Notes under the pieces: model-generated
The model's input: the letters and a program-made list of their open reading frames with translations, nothing else
The model's database searches: none
Told to the model about the DNA's origin: nothing
IMG/VR virus record: IMGVR_UViG_3300008952_000012
Location: 1-64,000 of that record
Source of the DNA: a virus
DNA length: 64,000 nt
Reading direction: 5' to 3' (one strand)
Translations under genes and position numbers: made by a program
Shown here: piece after piece, positions 12,458 through 21,478 of the stretch
Layout of the letters: each line of letters opens with the position of its first letter
Numbering within the stretch: position 1 is the stretch's first letter

Positions 12458-15400
12458 ATGGGCAAGGAAAGTTCTGACAAGAAAAAAAGATTAGCGGTAG
12501 CGGGTGCTGCTGGACTTACTCCCTTTGCTGGCCTCATTGGTAAGACAAAGGAACTTAACCCAATGGCGGGTAAAGAGTTCGCCACCTCCTCAGATCTTGC
12601 GAGACAGGCCCAAAAGGGCGACATCTTAATGGCCGGTGCTCCTGGGAGAACTTTGAGCGGCGGTTTTAATAAGACTTTCATCAACATGGGCATTGGTAAG
12701 CCTGCTGGCTACCACCCCACAATCGTAGAAGGCGTTACCCCCGATGGACGCCTTACTGTTCTTGAGCACGGGCCCGATAAGGGTTGGCAGCGAAAGACAT
12801 TAGGCAAAGATAGTCAGGCCAGCCTCAGTTTACTCAGACAAAAGTCCCAGGCAGGGGCGACGAGCACCGTAGACACCGCACGGCGGTATGTTGCGGCCAA
12901 TGAGAAGCTCGGCACCGAGCTACTTAAGCACGGATTACCCGAAGAAGAGGTTCTACGCATCCAAAAGCAGGCTTATTCGCATCGAATGAACCCCGCAATT
13001 GGTATGCGCGAACTCTTTTTACCTAAGGGGCGCTCCAAGACATCTGTTGCGACACAACGTGCGGGCGCAGATAAGGCCCTTCACTTTTTCGAGCAGAATA
13101 CCGCTCAAATCGCAGAGAATTTGGCTAACAAGTCCAAGGCTGGTCAGAAAATCACCTTATCTGACCTTAAATGCCTTGGTGGCGTATGCACTACGGTTGC
13201 CGCTAAGTCGGGAGTACCTGTCAGGGCTGGTACAAATCTTCAGTACACCTCCCCGAATGACATTCTTGGATCAGGGAAGCTCCGCAATGTTGGTTACAAG
13301 AGAGCCGTTAACTCTGGAACCCTTGGCCAAAGAGCCCTACATGGCGTACTTCGTCATGCTCCCAACCTAGTAAGAGGCGCTGCCGGTGTTGGATTGGGTG
13401 CCTTAGCCTATCAAGGCGCTAAAAAGATATGGCCCGGAGAAAAAACAGCAGGGGTGCTTGAATCAGCACTCCCAAGGACTGTGCTTGAGATCCTAAAGGC
13501 CAAGAAAGACATTAAAGACAAAGGCGCTACCACAAAGGCCGATGTTCATAAGGCTGCCGACAAGGCGGGTATACCTTGGGATAATGACCCAAGCTTTAAG
13601 AGAGTCTCTGAAGAGGTTACGGGAAAGGCCCATTTGGACAACATGACCCCCGACGAGCTTCACAAGATGAAGCGGGTCATACAGAGCAAGGGGATACTCA
13701 AGACTGCAAAACCAACTATTGCAAATCAGGGTGAAGATTACACTGGTAATATCGCTACTGGCGCTGCTGGTGCTGGGTTAATGGCCCCTAAAGCAATTGA
13801 GCCTATGCTCGGGAAAGACGTTACTAGGTACAAGCCCGGTAAGCCGATCCATATCTACTACACTGATCCAGATCGAGGGCGCGGCCATAAGCAGCAAGCC
13901 CAGAATATCGCCACCGCCCTCAAGAGAAAGGGCATTCCGTACGAACTAATAAATGTAGAGCAGAGGTACACCACCCCAGCAGCTAGAAAACATCTTATTG
14001 ATACATATAAGCGTGTAATGAACGGGGAGCTTTCTCATGGAGCATGGAAAAAAGAATGGACAAAGTTTTATCTGACTCAAGTAGACAAGGGTGCCCTGAA
14101 GGCGGAAGCGAAGGGCGCAGGGGGAGTCATTTTGACGAATCCTGGTCTAGCCCCTTGGATGCGCGGGGTGATGCCATCAAACATAGTGGTTTCGGACCCA
14201 TCGAAAGCGATGATCGACACGCCTCTGGGCACTTCATGGACTCGTGCTCAAGACACGAAGTATGTTCCGGAGAGTATTAAGGATGGATATAAAGGCCCGA
14301 ATGTACGACGGATCTCCAATGTCCCGTTAGACCCGGAGATGTTCGACCGCTACGGACCAAGCCCATTTAACCCAAAAAGGTCTCATGTGACGGTCTCCGG
14401 CGGCGGAACCGGAACCGATGTGCTCAAGCAGGTTGAGCAATTAATGGGAGCTAAGACTAGGGAGATCAAGGGTAAGCCGCTTACGATCCACGCGATCACT
14501 GGGTCGTTAAGGAAAACCCGACCAGGAGATTATCAGCGCCTTTTACAGATGGCTGAAGAAAGCGGCGGACGGCTTATTGTTCACGACAAGCTTCCCCATG
14601 ACAAGCTCAGACCTATGCTTCAGATGGCCGACGCTAATGTGCTTAGGCCTCACGGAACAATGGGCACTGAGGCCGTCGTCGCCAAAAAGCCAATGATTTT
14701 ATCAGCCAGGGGTGGACTTGGTGGTGATGCTAAGGCGAGATACGCGACTGGCATGAACTACTCCAACGCTCTAAAGTTTAGTGAGCTTACTGGTGCCCCG
14801 ATAGCAGGAACTGGTGGACAAACAACTAGGGCCAATCTTGGGCAAGTATTTGATCAAAATATGCCCAAGCTTGACGACCTGGGTAAGGGTGTTGGTGAGG
14901 CTGCGTCTAAGTTCAGCGACACTGCTACAAGTATTACAGATGATATAATTAAGCGACCTAAGATACACGCGCCGGGGCGAATACCTTTCTCCAAGCAGAT
15001 GGCCGTTGCCGGTGGCGTACTAGCAGGGGGCGCTGGCCTACACGCGTTGTATAAGCGTTACAGAGGTAAGGACAAACCAATGAAGAAAGTATCCATGAGG
15101 CTCGCTTGGGCTACACAACCACTTACCCAATTTGAGCGCATGACCATGGATGATCTTCGGGACGACGGTTACGTGCGCGGCATCACTAAAGCTGCGGCGG
15201 TTATGGGCCTAATAAAGACAGCCAATGGGGCATTGACTGGTCACGGTGACGGAAGCCCGGACTTAATGAGAAGGGACAGTAACAGCCCAACCGGGTGGTC
15301 CCCGGCGGGGGTGACGGGCACATATAAACCAAGAGAGTCAAAGAGGTACTACAGCCACGCCGCAAAAGGCGATGCGATGGGTTCGGGAAGAAGTAAGCCA

Positions 15401-18082
15401 AAGCCAAAGCCGGTTGAAAAGCCGGTTGACCCTCGGCTTGCAGCAGCACTCAAAGACTCCCAAAAACAAGATCAGGCCACCACCGCCGCTAAGAGCCACA
15501 CAATACAAGCAAGGGTGCAAAAGCAGTTAGCTAAAGGTAACCCTGTTACTGTCGGTTCCAAGGACACCGAGACGGTCGCCCAACACAAGATGGACAACCC
15601 GACAGGGAAGACCACCGCAACATGGAAGGGCGAGGGGATCACTCCCGTAGGCGAGGGGAACGCAGTCAAGATCACCCCAAATCAAGCCCCAGCATCTAAA
15701 TCAAACTCTTTTTCGAAGGCCGCGCCGTCAGGAAATCCCGTCTCGAACCCCCCTGCGGGGAAGTCCTCAGTACCCACGGCAACACTTAAGCAGTACAGGC
15801 CGCCAGGGATAAACCCGTCAACTGGCGAGTTGAATACCATGCTCTTTCCGGGGGATGAGGGTTGGTCAAAAGGTATGTATGAACGACCGTGGGCACCGAG
15901 AGGCGTGAACGTAGACCACCTTGGGAACGTGGTTGATAAACCAATAGTGCCACAGAACCAGAGCAAGCTTACTGCTAGGGGCGTGTCTCCGATAGGCGCG
16001 CAATTGTTAACGTCGATGATGGGCCAGGGGCTTGGTGCGGGAGCAAACCAACTCACCAAAGCCAGTTTACAAGGCACGGGTCAAGCAGCGACTGGCAAGG
16101 TAACCAAGCCAATACTTACGCCCGATGAGGAGCCAAACGTATCCAAGCGACTAGAGTCTGCTGTTGATGCTGGGTTACCAGGAGGGAAACGCGAGCGAGG
16201 GTCCTGGGTTGCTGAGGCGGACAGACCAAAAGTATATCCAGGCCAGGACGGCACCGCACATGATCCGTACTTCAGAACCGGTTATTATACCAGCGACGCA
16301 AAAGTAAATCAGACTAAGCCACAGGTTGCCCCGTCTGCTCAAGGCAAACCAACTGTTGCCAAGGGCGACTTTAACATCAAGATGAAACCCGGCCAAGGGT
16401 ATGGATACTTGTCTAGGCAGCTTAAGGCCAAGGGCATTGACATTTCCCATAAAGACTTGCGGGCGCGTATGGGCGATCAGATGCTCTATCGCAACAAGAG
16501 TTACACCTTTAACCCGTCTGAGTTTGCCGAAGGCTCTAAGGGCCTAGTGTCTGGCCGAAGAGGTGATGCTAAAAAGATTTCAAAGGGCGTCGCCACAGCA
16601 CAGCGAGGCTTGAAGCAGTGGGAAGGTGGCGGAAGAGCCAAATTCCTCGCCGCACGGAAAGCTAAAGCTGACGCCGCCAAAGCGGATGCAGCCAAGCCCA
16701 CAGTTGCCAAGGAAACCGCACCGAAGGCGGCACCGCCAATAAGTGATGAGTTGGCCGGATCACCCGCGCACCAAAGACAGGTAGCACTTGCTGATAGCCA
16801 GCCTAAGAGAACACAGGAGAAGCCCAAACTCGTACCCAAAGTTACGGGCAGTATCGTCCCGGGCTCAGTGAGGCCTTTGCCCCAGAAGCCGGTGGTCGAA
16901 GCTAAGCCAAAGGTCGAAGCTAAGCCAGTAGCCGAAGCTAAGCCCGTTGTTGGTGCCGCTAATCTATTCGGCAGTTCCGAGAGCACACCTAAGGCTAAGC
17001 CCGAGACGCCACCGAAAGTAGATGCGTCTGCTAAGCCAGCAGTGAAACCGGCACCGGCATACGTGCCCAGCATGATACGGGATGCGCAAACGGCAGTAGG
17101 GAAGTCCGCCCCAACGGCGGTGGCGAAGGCTAAGCTGCCAGACGTTGGCGGAATGACTCAGAGCCAAAGGTTTACGGAGTTCAATACTCCGGGCCTAAAG
17201 AAGTCAAACCCAGAGAGGTATCAGGCTCTTTTGGCCGGTATTAAGAAGAAGAACACACTTGACACCTTGCAGCAGCACGCTGGAGAGATGGATGATTCCG
17301 CTGCGGGCATTCGAGATATCAAAGCGCATGCTGCCCTCGGTTCCCACCTCCCTGGGACTGGGCAGAAAAAGATGGACGCGATTAGGGAAAAGCAGGAAGC
17401 CAAGAGACAGAAATACTTGGCGAGCGCACCTAAACCTAAGCCCGGTCAGAAGTTCGCGCCCACTACTCAAAAAGACCTAGATGACTTCCACGAGATGCAG
17501 CATAGATTTAAAAAGTCGCAAGATGAGTATAAGGATGAGGTTGGTACCGTAGTTGATCGGGGCCATGCCAGGGGCAAGGCGGATTATGCGGTAGCAGCGA
17601 AGAAGAGAGAAGCGGTCCCAGCATCAGAAGATCAGGGCAGTCTAGAAGAAGCTATTGGCAGTAGCGCTAGATCATATAAAGGAACCAGCCTAGAAGGCAG
17701 AAGTCACCCTGGTTATAACCCAAGCGACTCACAAGGATTCCGGAACCTCCAATCTCTCAAGGGCACCTTTGGGGGAGAGAAGGGCGGGCTCCATGGATAC
17801 CTTAGTCAGCACGGCGACTATGATCCAGCAAAGAGGGGTGCCTCTAGAGCATGGGACGGAAAGCCACTTAAACCAGATCAGGTAAGAGCCCTTGTTGCGC
17901 GAGCAGGTACCGATGGTAAGGCTGACTCTGTTAGAGCCATCCAGACACTTTATCAGTCTGGTAATATTGATGCATTAAAGGGGATGCTTAAGAGAGACGG
18001 CGGATCAGCCAAGAAGCCAAGCCAAGCAACTAAGCCCCACGTACCCCACGACCATGACGGCGATGGGAAACCGGATCACTAG
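12458..18082 (+). CDS. Giant virion protein: permuted NlpC/P60-like + GT28-like domains
   Basis: About 1874 residues (ATG chosen; a GTG 9 nt earlier is also possible, and the ribosome site is weak). Numbering from that GTG: residues 40-250 look like a circularly permuted papain fold (YiiX/LRAT type), with GDILMAG, a histidine in GYHPTIVEG (about 89) and a later cysteine in LKCLGGVCTTVA (about 241). Residues 462-780 have the signature of MurG/MGDG-synthase glycosyltransferases: DPDRGRGHKQQAQNIATAL, then VSGGGTGTD (about 646) and MADANVLRPHGTMGTEAVV (about 725-745). The last 1000 residues are Lys/Pro/Ala-rich and low in complexity, with repeated EAKP units near 1480-1500 and a DHDGDGKPD calcium-type loop at the end. 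EKTAGV at about 329 matches a motif shared by neighbours. I infer an ejected or tail-tip protein acting on peptidoglycan or its precursors. Confidence 0.75.
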   Translation: MGKESSDKKKRLAVAGAAGLTPFAGLIGKTKELNPMAGKEFATSSDLARQAQKGDILMAGAPGRTLSGGFNKTFINMGIGKPAGYHPTIVEGVTPDGRLTVLEHGPDKGWQRKTLGKDSQASLSLLRQKSQAGATSTVDTARRYVAANEKLGTELLKHGLPEEEVLRIQKQAYSHRMNPAIGMRELFLPKGRSKTSVATQRAGADKALHFFEQNTAQIAENLANKSKAGQKITLSDLKCLGGVCTTVAAKSGVPVRAGTNLQYTSPNDILGSGKLRNVGYKRAVNSGTLGQRALHGVLRHAPNLVRGAAGVGLGALAYQGAKKIWPGEKTAGVLESALPRTVLEILKAKKDIKDKGATTKADVHKAADKAGIPWDNDPSFKRVSEEVTGKAHLDNMTPDELHKMKRVIQSKGILKTAKPTIANQGEDYTGNIATGAAGAGLMAPKAIEPMLGKDVTRYKPGKPIHIYYTDPDRGRGHKQQAQNIATALKRKGIPYELINVEQRYTTPAARKHLIDTYKRVMNGELSHGAWKKEWTKFYLTQVDKGALKAEAKGAGGVILTNPGLAPWMRGVMPSNIVVSDPSKAMIDTPLGTSWTRAQDTKYVPESIKDGYKGPNVRRISNVPLDPEMFDRYGPSPFNPKRSHVTVSGGGTGTDVLKQVEQLMGAKTREIKGKPLTIHAITGSLRKTRPGDYQRLLQMAEESGGRLIVHDKLPHDKLRPMLQMADANVLRPHGTMGTEAVVAKKPMILSARGGLGGDAKARYATGMNYSNALKFSELTGAPIAGTGGQTTRANLGQVFDQNMPKLDDLGKGVGEAASKFSDTATSITDDIIKRPKIHAPGRIPFSKQMAVAGGVLAGGAGLHALYKRYRGKDKPMKKVSMRLAWATQPLTQFERMTMDDLRDDGYVRGITKAAAVMGLIKTANGALTGHGDGSPDLMRRDSNSPTGWSPAGVTGTYKPRESKRYYSHAAKGDAMGSGRSKPKPKPVEKPVDPRLAAALKDSQKQDQATTAAKSHTIQARVQKQLAKGNPVTVGSKDTETVAQHKMDNPTGKTTATWKGEGITPVGEGNAVKITPNQAPASKSNSFSKAAPSGNPVSNPPAGKSSVPTATLKQYRPPGINPSTGELNTMLFPGDEGWSKGMYERPWAPRGVNVDHLGNVVDKPIVPQNQSKLTARGVSPIGAQLLTSMMGQGLGAGANQLTKASLQGTGQAATGKVTKPILTPDEEPNVSKRLESAVDAGLPGGKRERGSWVAEADRPKVYPGQDGTAHDPYFRTGYYTSDAKVNQTKPQVAPSAQGKPTVAKGDFNIKMKPGQGYGYLSRQLKAKGIDISHKDLRARMGDQMLYRNKSYTFNPSEFAEGSKGLVSGRRGDAKKISKGVATAQRGLKQWEGGGRAKFLAARKAKADAAKADAAKPTVAKETAPKAAPPISDELAGSPAHQRQVALADSQPKRTQEKPKLVPKVTGSIVPGSVRPLPQKPVVEAKPKVEAKPVAEAKPVVGAANLFGSSESTPKAKPETPPKVDASAKPAVKPAPAYVPSMIRDAQTAVGKSAPTAVAKAKLPDVGGMTQSQRFTEFNTPGLKKSNPERYQALLAGIKKKNTLDTLQQHAGEMDDSAAGIRDIKAHAALGSHLPGTGQKKMDAIREKQEAKRQKYLASAPKPKPGQKFAPTTQKDLDDFHEMQHRFKKSQDEYKDEVGTVVDRGHARGKADYAVAAKKREAVPASEDQGSLEEAIGSSARSYKGTSLEGRSHPGYNPSDSQGFRNLQSLKGTFGGEKGGLHGYLSQHGDYDPAKRGASRAWDGKPLKPDQVRALVARAGTDGKADSVRAIQTLYQSGNIDALKGMLKRDGGSAKKPSQATKPHVPHDHDGDGKPDH

Positions 18083-18100
18083 CAATTATTAGGACGTAAT

Positions 18101-18781
18101 ATGAGCACCCCAGAAGAATATAATAGCCAGCAGATGAGCCTTGGTAGGCTAACTGACGCCCAAATAACGCATCTTGTCAAAAACTGGCAGGAGCAAAGCG
18201 GACTTGAGGTGGACGGATACTGCGGCCCAAAAACCCAGGCGTCGATTATTTCCGATCTATTTGGCGCAAATGGCGAACCTAGTAAACTCGGTCTCCAAGC
18301 TCTACAAGTAGCAATAGGTGAGATCGGTAATGGCGAGGTGGGAGGAAACAATTCTGGGCCGCACGTGGCAAGATATCACGGCATCATTGATGATGGTGAT
18401 GATGATGACGATGGCGCTTGGTGTGCTAGTTTTGTTAGTTATTGTTGTGGCGTCGCAGCAGATAATCTCGGCATTACGTTGCCCTTTAAAAAGAGTCGCG
18501 GCGCGAAAGCGTTGCACGCGAAGGTCGTCAAATCGGAAGGCGGGCGGTTCGTGGAAGTGAGCCAAACTCTTCCTGGAGACATAGTGATATGGGACCGTGG
18601 CCCCTTATTGGCCAATGGCAAGCCCTCTTGGATGGGACATATAGGGTTTGTTGAGAAGCTTGAAAACGGTATTTTATATACAGTTGAGGGCAACGTTGGT
18701 AGGTTTCCGTCAACTGTGCACCGTATTAAGCATGACTTAAGTAGAGAGCCCAAACTTATTGGGTGCGCGAGGATGCCTTAG
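18101..18781 (+). CDS. CHAP-type peptidoglycan hydrolase with PG-binding segment
   Basis: 226 residues. Residues 18-55 resemble a PG_binding_1 domain (LEVDGYCGPKTQ). Residues 75-226 form a CHAP/amidase-like domain with catalytic Cys108 in GAWCASFVSY, His180 in WMGHIGFVE and a polar third residue in VEGNVG (196-200). It would cleave amide bonds in cell-wall peptides, either as the endolysin or as a virion-associated enzyme. There is no signal peptide. AGGA lies 6 nt before the ATG. Its position among virion genes rather than next to a clear holin leaves both roles open. Confidence 0.85.
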   Translation: MSTPEEYNSQQMSLGRLTDAQITHLVKNWQEQSGLEVDGYCGPKTQASIISDLFGANGEPSKLGLQALQVAIGEIGNGEVGGNNSGPHVARYHGIIDDGDDDDDGAWCASFVSYCCGVAADNLGITLPFKKSRGAKALHAKVVKSEGGRFVEVSQTLPGDIVIWDRGPLLANGKPSWMGHIGFVEKLENGILYTVEGNVGRFPSTVHRIKHDLSREPKLIGCARMP

Positions 18782-18783
18782 TA

Positions 18784-18996
18784 ATGTTATTAGACGCAGC
18801 AAGAAAGAAATACGAAGCCAAGATCGCTGAAGCAGAGGCTATTACACGGTTATATTTAACCAAGCCTGTGGCAGTAGCTGATCACAGTGAGATAATGTGC
18901 GAAATAGATCGCTGGCTTGGTGTTCTTGCTGAGAGTAAGGATAGGCTCGACGCCCTAAACGAGCTTGATCTCGTAGGAGATAATAATGGCGAGTAA
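18784..18996 (+). CDS. Small coiled-coil protein, 70 aa
   Basis: Begins MLLDAARKKYEAKIAEAEAI directly after the lysin stop, using GAGG in the lysin's last codons. Almost entirely helical and acidic overall. It ends 11 nt inside the next gene. The operon position suggests a chaperone-like or structural partner of its neighbours; function unknown. Confidence 0.65.
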   Translation: MLLDAARKKYEAKIAEAEAITRLYLTKPVAVADHSEIMCEIDRWLGVLAESKDRLDALNELDLVGDNNGE

Positions 18997-20134
18997 GAAA
19001 TACCCAAGAAATCCACGCATGGACGTAACAGCGCAGGCCCCCTTTCTCGGACCCCTTGCTGCCCTTAGCGCTGAAAAAGGCAAGGGCTGGAGAACGTTCT
19101 TCGGGCAAGGTGCCGGTGCTGGTGTAGGCGTGGGCGTGGCCAAGGCTCTTCTACCCATCATAGCTAAAGGGAATGTACCTTTAGCGCTCGCATTGCCCAG
19201 TATTCTGGGCATGGGTGGAGCGGCTGGTGGCGCTTATATTTCGCATGGCAAGAACAGCCCTAAAGTGCAGGCAAAGATTGATGCTTGGCACGCCGCTAGG
19301 AAAGCAGCAAAGAAGAAGAAATCAAAACAGAAGACCGCTGCCTGGAAAGATGGGGAGCCTCACCGCCGCAAAATGTTCAAGGATATGAAGAAAAGCGGCA
19401 AAGGGGCTGCGAAAGACTTAAGTGCCATGAAGGGTGAGTTAGCAGCCATGCTAGCTTCTTACGGGGCCACTGGGTATGGGTTGCACAATGTGCTGACCGG
19501 TGAGGATAAAGCCGTGATGACCAAAGATCCGGTATTCCAGAAGGCACTCAAGAAGATGACCAAAAACTTCAAGGCTGCTGGCGGAACAATGACGGAAGGC
19601 CCTAAGATGTTTGCGTCGTATAGACCCGGGGCGGAGATAGTCATGCACCCGAAAAAGAACGTACCCATCACCCTGCATGAGTTAGGTCATTCTACGGCCA
19701 TGTCTCACAAGCGGAAGGGTACGCTGCAAAAGCTCATGGGTAAGTTTAGAAAAGCCAATATGAACCACTTCTATGGGATGGGCAAAGGATTAGCGCCTGC
19801 CGCCGGTATGCTTACGGCCCTGTCTGGGGAAGATAAAGATGCATTAAAGAGGGGCAAAGCGGGAGCCGCCATATCCGGCATCGGGTCTCTGGGTATGCTC
19901 GGGGAGGAAGCTGCTGCTAATGTCAACGCCATGAAAGCCCTTAAAAAGGCATCGGGCGGGGGGAAACTTGGTAGAAAAGCCATGCTCCGATATGTAAAGG
20001 CCGTAGGACCCGCACAGGGAACTTATTTAGCCGCCGTTGCTGCCGCAATGGCCACACCACTAATTGCCGGAAAATTACGCCGACGCTCTTATGAGAAGAA
20101 GATGTTGAAGGCCAAAAAGCAAAGGAAGTCTTAG
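18986..20134 (+). CDS. Virion-type protein with HELGH zincin motif
   Basis: 382 residues. Gly/Ala-rich hydrophobic segments at 40-85 suggest membrane insertion, followed by a very basic stretch (KKKKSKQKTAAW, 110-120). HELGHSTAMSH at 231-241 fits the zinc-binding HExxH core, and a later GEEAAAN (306-312) could supply the third ligand. The start overlaps the previous gene by 11 nt. A protease carried in the particle could process virion proteins or attack host envelope proteins on entry; that role is inferred. Confidence 0.7.
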   Translation: MASKKYPRNPRMDVTAQAPFLGPLAALSAEKGKGWRTFFGQGAGAGVGVGVAKALLPIIAKGNVPLALALPSILGMGGAAGGAYISHGKNSPKVQAKIDAWHAARKAAKKKKSKQKTAAWKDGEPHRRKMFKDMKKSGKGAAKDLSAMKGELAAMLASYGATGYGLHNVLTGEDKAVMTKDPVFQKALKKMTKNFKAAGGTMTEGPKMFASYRPGAEIVMHPKKNVPITLHELGHSTAMSHKRKGTLQKLMGKFRKANMNHFYGMGKGLAPAAGMLTALSGEDKDALKRGKAGAAISGIGSLGMLGEEAAANVNAMKALKKASGGGKLGRKAMLRYVKAVGPAQGTYLAAVAAAMATPLIAGKLRRRSYEKKMLKAKKQRKS

Positions 20135-20135
20135 T

Positions 20136-20795
20136 ATGAACTCTTTAGAAAAACACGCAGCGAAAAGACTGCTTTTGGAAAAAATGGCCTCTCTCGGGCT
20201 TGCCCTCAAGGGCGGACAGTTGCTTGACAAAGTGCGACGCGGAGTGCAAATCGCTAAGCGAGCGCCCGCTACCGCTGTTAGAGCCACAAGGGGCGCACGG
20301 CACGGAGTCCGAAGCGGAATTGCCGCCGACAAGGCGGGCAGAGTGGTGGCTAATAAAGTCCACAATCGGACTTGGAGCGAAGCCGCTAAAAAGGGACCCG
20401 TTTTCCGCCATTCGTCCAATATGGGTAAGAGGCTATACAAGACCACCAAAAACCCAGTCGTTCTGGCAACTGCCGGGGCGAGTGCTTACGAAGGGTCAAG
20501 AAGAGCGGTGAATGCCGCTGGTGGGACAGAGGGCATCAAGAACCGTCTCAAGAATGCTTGGGAAGGATTAAAGAACCCACGAAAAGACGCTTCCGCCGAA
20601 AACGCCTTCGCTACCAAGGTTGGTTCCGCTTGGTCTAAGCTGGCCAACCCGAATGTGGTGGCGGGCAACAAGAAGCCGAAACCGGCACCGAGAGGCGGAA
20701 TCCCCGCACCTAAACAGCCCGCTGCCAGGGTCGCTGGCAATGTTAAGCCATTGCAGCTATCCCTCAACACCCGGGGCTCAATGGGAAAAGTATAG
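20136..20795 (+). CDS. Basic virion-type protein, 219 aa
   Basis: Starts MNSLEKHAAKRLLLEKMASL with AAGGAAG 7 nt upstream and only 1 nt after the previous stop. The product is strongly basic, rich in Lys, Arg, Ala and Gly. The N-terminus resembles those of 33063 and 33623 (short amphipathic helix with KxA patterns). Likely a DNA-associated or ejected virion protein; no family recognised. Confidence 0.65.
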   Translation: MNSLEKHAAKRLLLEKMASLGLALKGGQLLDKVRRGVQIAKRAPATAVRATRGARHGVRSGIAADKAGRVVANKVHNRTWSEAAKKGPVFRHSSNMGKRLYKTTKNPVVLATAGASAYEGSRRAVNAAGGTEGIKNRLKNAWEGLKNPRKDASAENAFATKVGSAWSKLANPNVVAGNKKPKPAPRGGIPAPKQPAARVAGNVKPLQLSLNTRGSMGKV

Positions 20796-20804
20796 GAGTA
20801 AATA

Positions 20805-21014
20805 ATGCATAACAAAAAGCATAAAGAGGAATCGCTCAGAGCAGCGCCAACCCCAGAAGGGGTGGAGGCTTCTCATGATCGAGGGTTTGTTGGTCTTGCT
20901 GGTCTTCTCCAAAAGGAAGAGGCCTTGGGAGCAGCAAAGACAGTTAAAGAAAAGAAGAAAGAAGCTATGATCCAAGCTTTGGCAGCAAAGCTTAGAGAAA
21001 GAGCAAGCGTGTAA
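20805..21014 (+). CDS. Small charged helical protein, 69 aa
   Basis: AGGAG lies 7 nt before the ATG. The product is basic with a long C-terminal helix (KTVKEKKKEAMIQALAAKL). It follows the previous gene by 9 nt. Function unknown. Confidence 0.65.
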   Translation: MHNKKHKEESLRAAPTPEGVEASHDRGFVGLAGLLQKEEALGAAKTVKEKKKEAMIQALAAKLRERASV

Positions 21015-21057
21015 TTGTTTTGCCCATTGGGCTAGACAGTTCAGCTAAACCGCAGGA

Positions 21058-21094
21058 AAATTACGTAGTAATTTCCATTTTAGGCATTAATGCC
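21058..21094. promoter_or_regulatory. Two palindromes in a 93-nt intergenic gap
   Basis: AAATTAC-GTA-GTAATTT (21058-21074) and the perfect 12-bp palindrome GGCATTAATGCC (21083-21094) lie next to each other between the genes ending at 21014 and starting at 21108. The second ends 13 nt before the next ATG. There is no T run, so operator or RNA-processing roles fit better than termination. Confidence 0.4.
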
Positions 21095-21107
21095 GAGGAG
21101 AGTAGAG

Positions 21108-21242
21108 ATGGACGCATTTTTAGATATCATGAGTGGATTTGGTTGGGGCGTGGTCGTTGGAGCCGTTGCCTCCCCGTTTTTAATTACTTGCGCCAAGTGG
21201 GCCCTTAACAAGACTAAGGCCGCACTTGCTGCAAAGAAGTAA
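21108..21242 (+). CDS. Small membrane protein, 44 aa
   Basis: MDAFLDIMSGFGWGVVVGAV with one hydrophobic helix over residues 8-29 and a basic tail (KWALNKTKAALAAKK). GAGGAG lies upstream of the ATG. The shape (one helix, lysine-rich tail) fits a small holin-like or virion membrane peptide, and the CHAP lysin lies 2.3 kb upstream. Identification as holin is speculative. Confidence 0.65.
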   Translation: MDAFLDIMSGFGWGVVVGAVASPFLITCAKWALNKTKAALAAKK

Positions 21243-21268
21243 TTTGCAGAACAACAGGAGATAACGTT

Positions 21269-21448
21269 ATGGAATTGCAAATGGCCGTTCAGGCCCTTTC
21301 AGAAAAACTTGGTGAAGCCCTCGTAGACGTCGCTAAGTTCGAGGACAAAGGCAATGATGCTGCTGCACGAAGGGCCAGGAAGACCCTTCAGCAGATTGCC
21401 GTTGCTTGTAAAGAGCTTCGAGCGCGTATTCAAGAACAGCGCTCTTAG
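21269..21448 (+). CDS. Hc1/histone H1-like small protein
   Basis: The 59-residue product carries VAKFEDKGNDAAARRARKTL at residues 21-40, followed by CKELRARIQE. The D-x-x-KF-x-x-KGN-x-AA-x-R-x-RK spacing is that of the Hc1 family of histone H1-like proteins in Bacteroidetes and chlamydiae, which bind and compact DNA. It lacks the long basic tail of chlamydial Hc1, as do the Bacteroidetes forms. AGGAG lies 9 nt before the ATG. In a phage it could sit on packaged DNA or alter the host nucleoid. Confidence 0.65.
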   Translation: MELQMAVQALSEKLGEALVDVAKFEDKGNDAAARRARKTLQQIAVACKELRARIQEQRS

Positions 21449-21478
21449 TAGAGAGCTTATCTAGCGGGGTTATTTATT

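Noticed and set aside
21020-21208. 62-codon plus-strand frame in the 21015-21107 gap
   Set aside because: No ribosome site; the overlapping 44-residue frame at 21108-21242 has GAGGAG and a sensible membrane protein.
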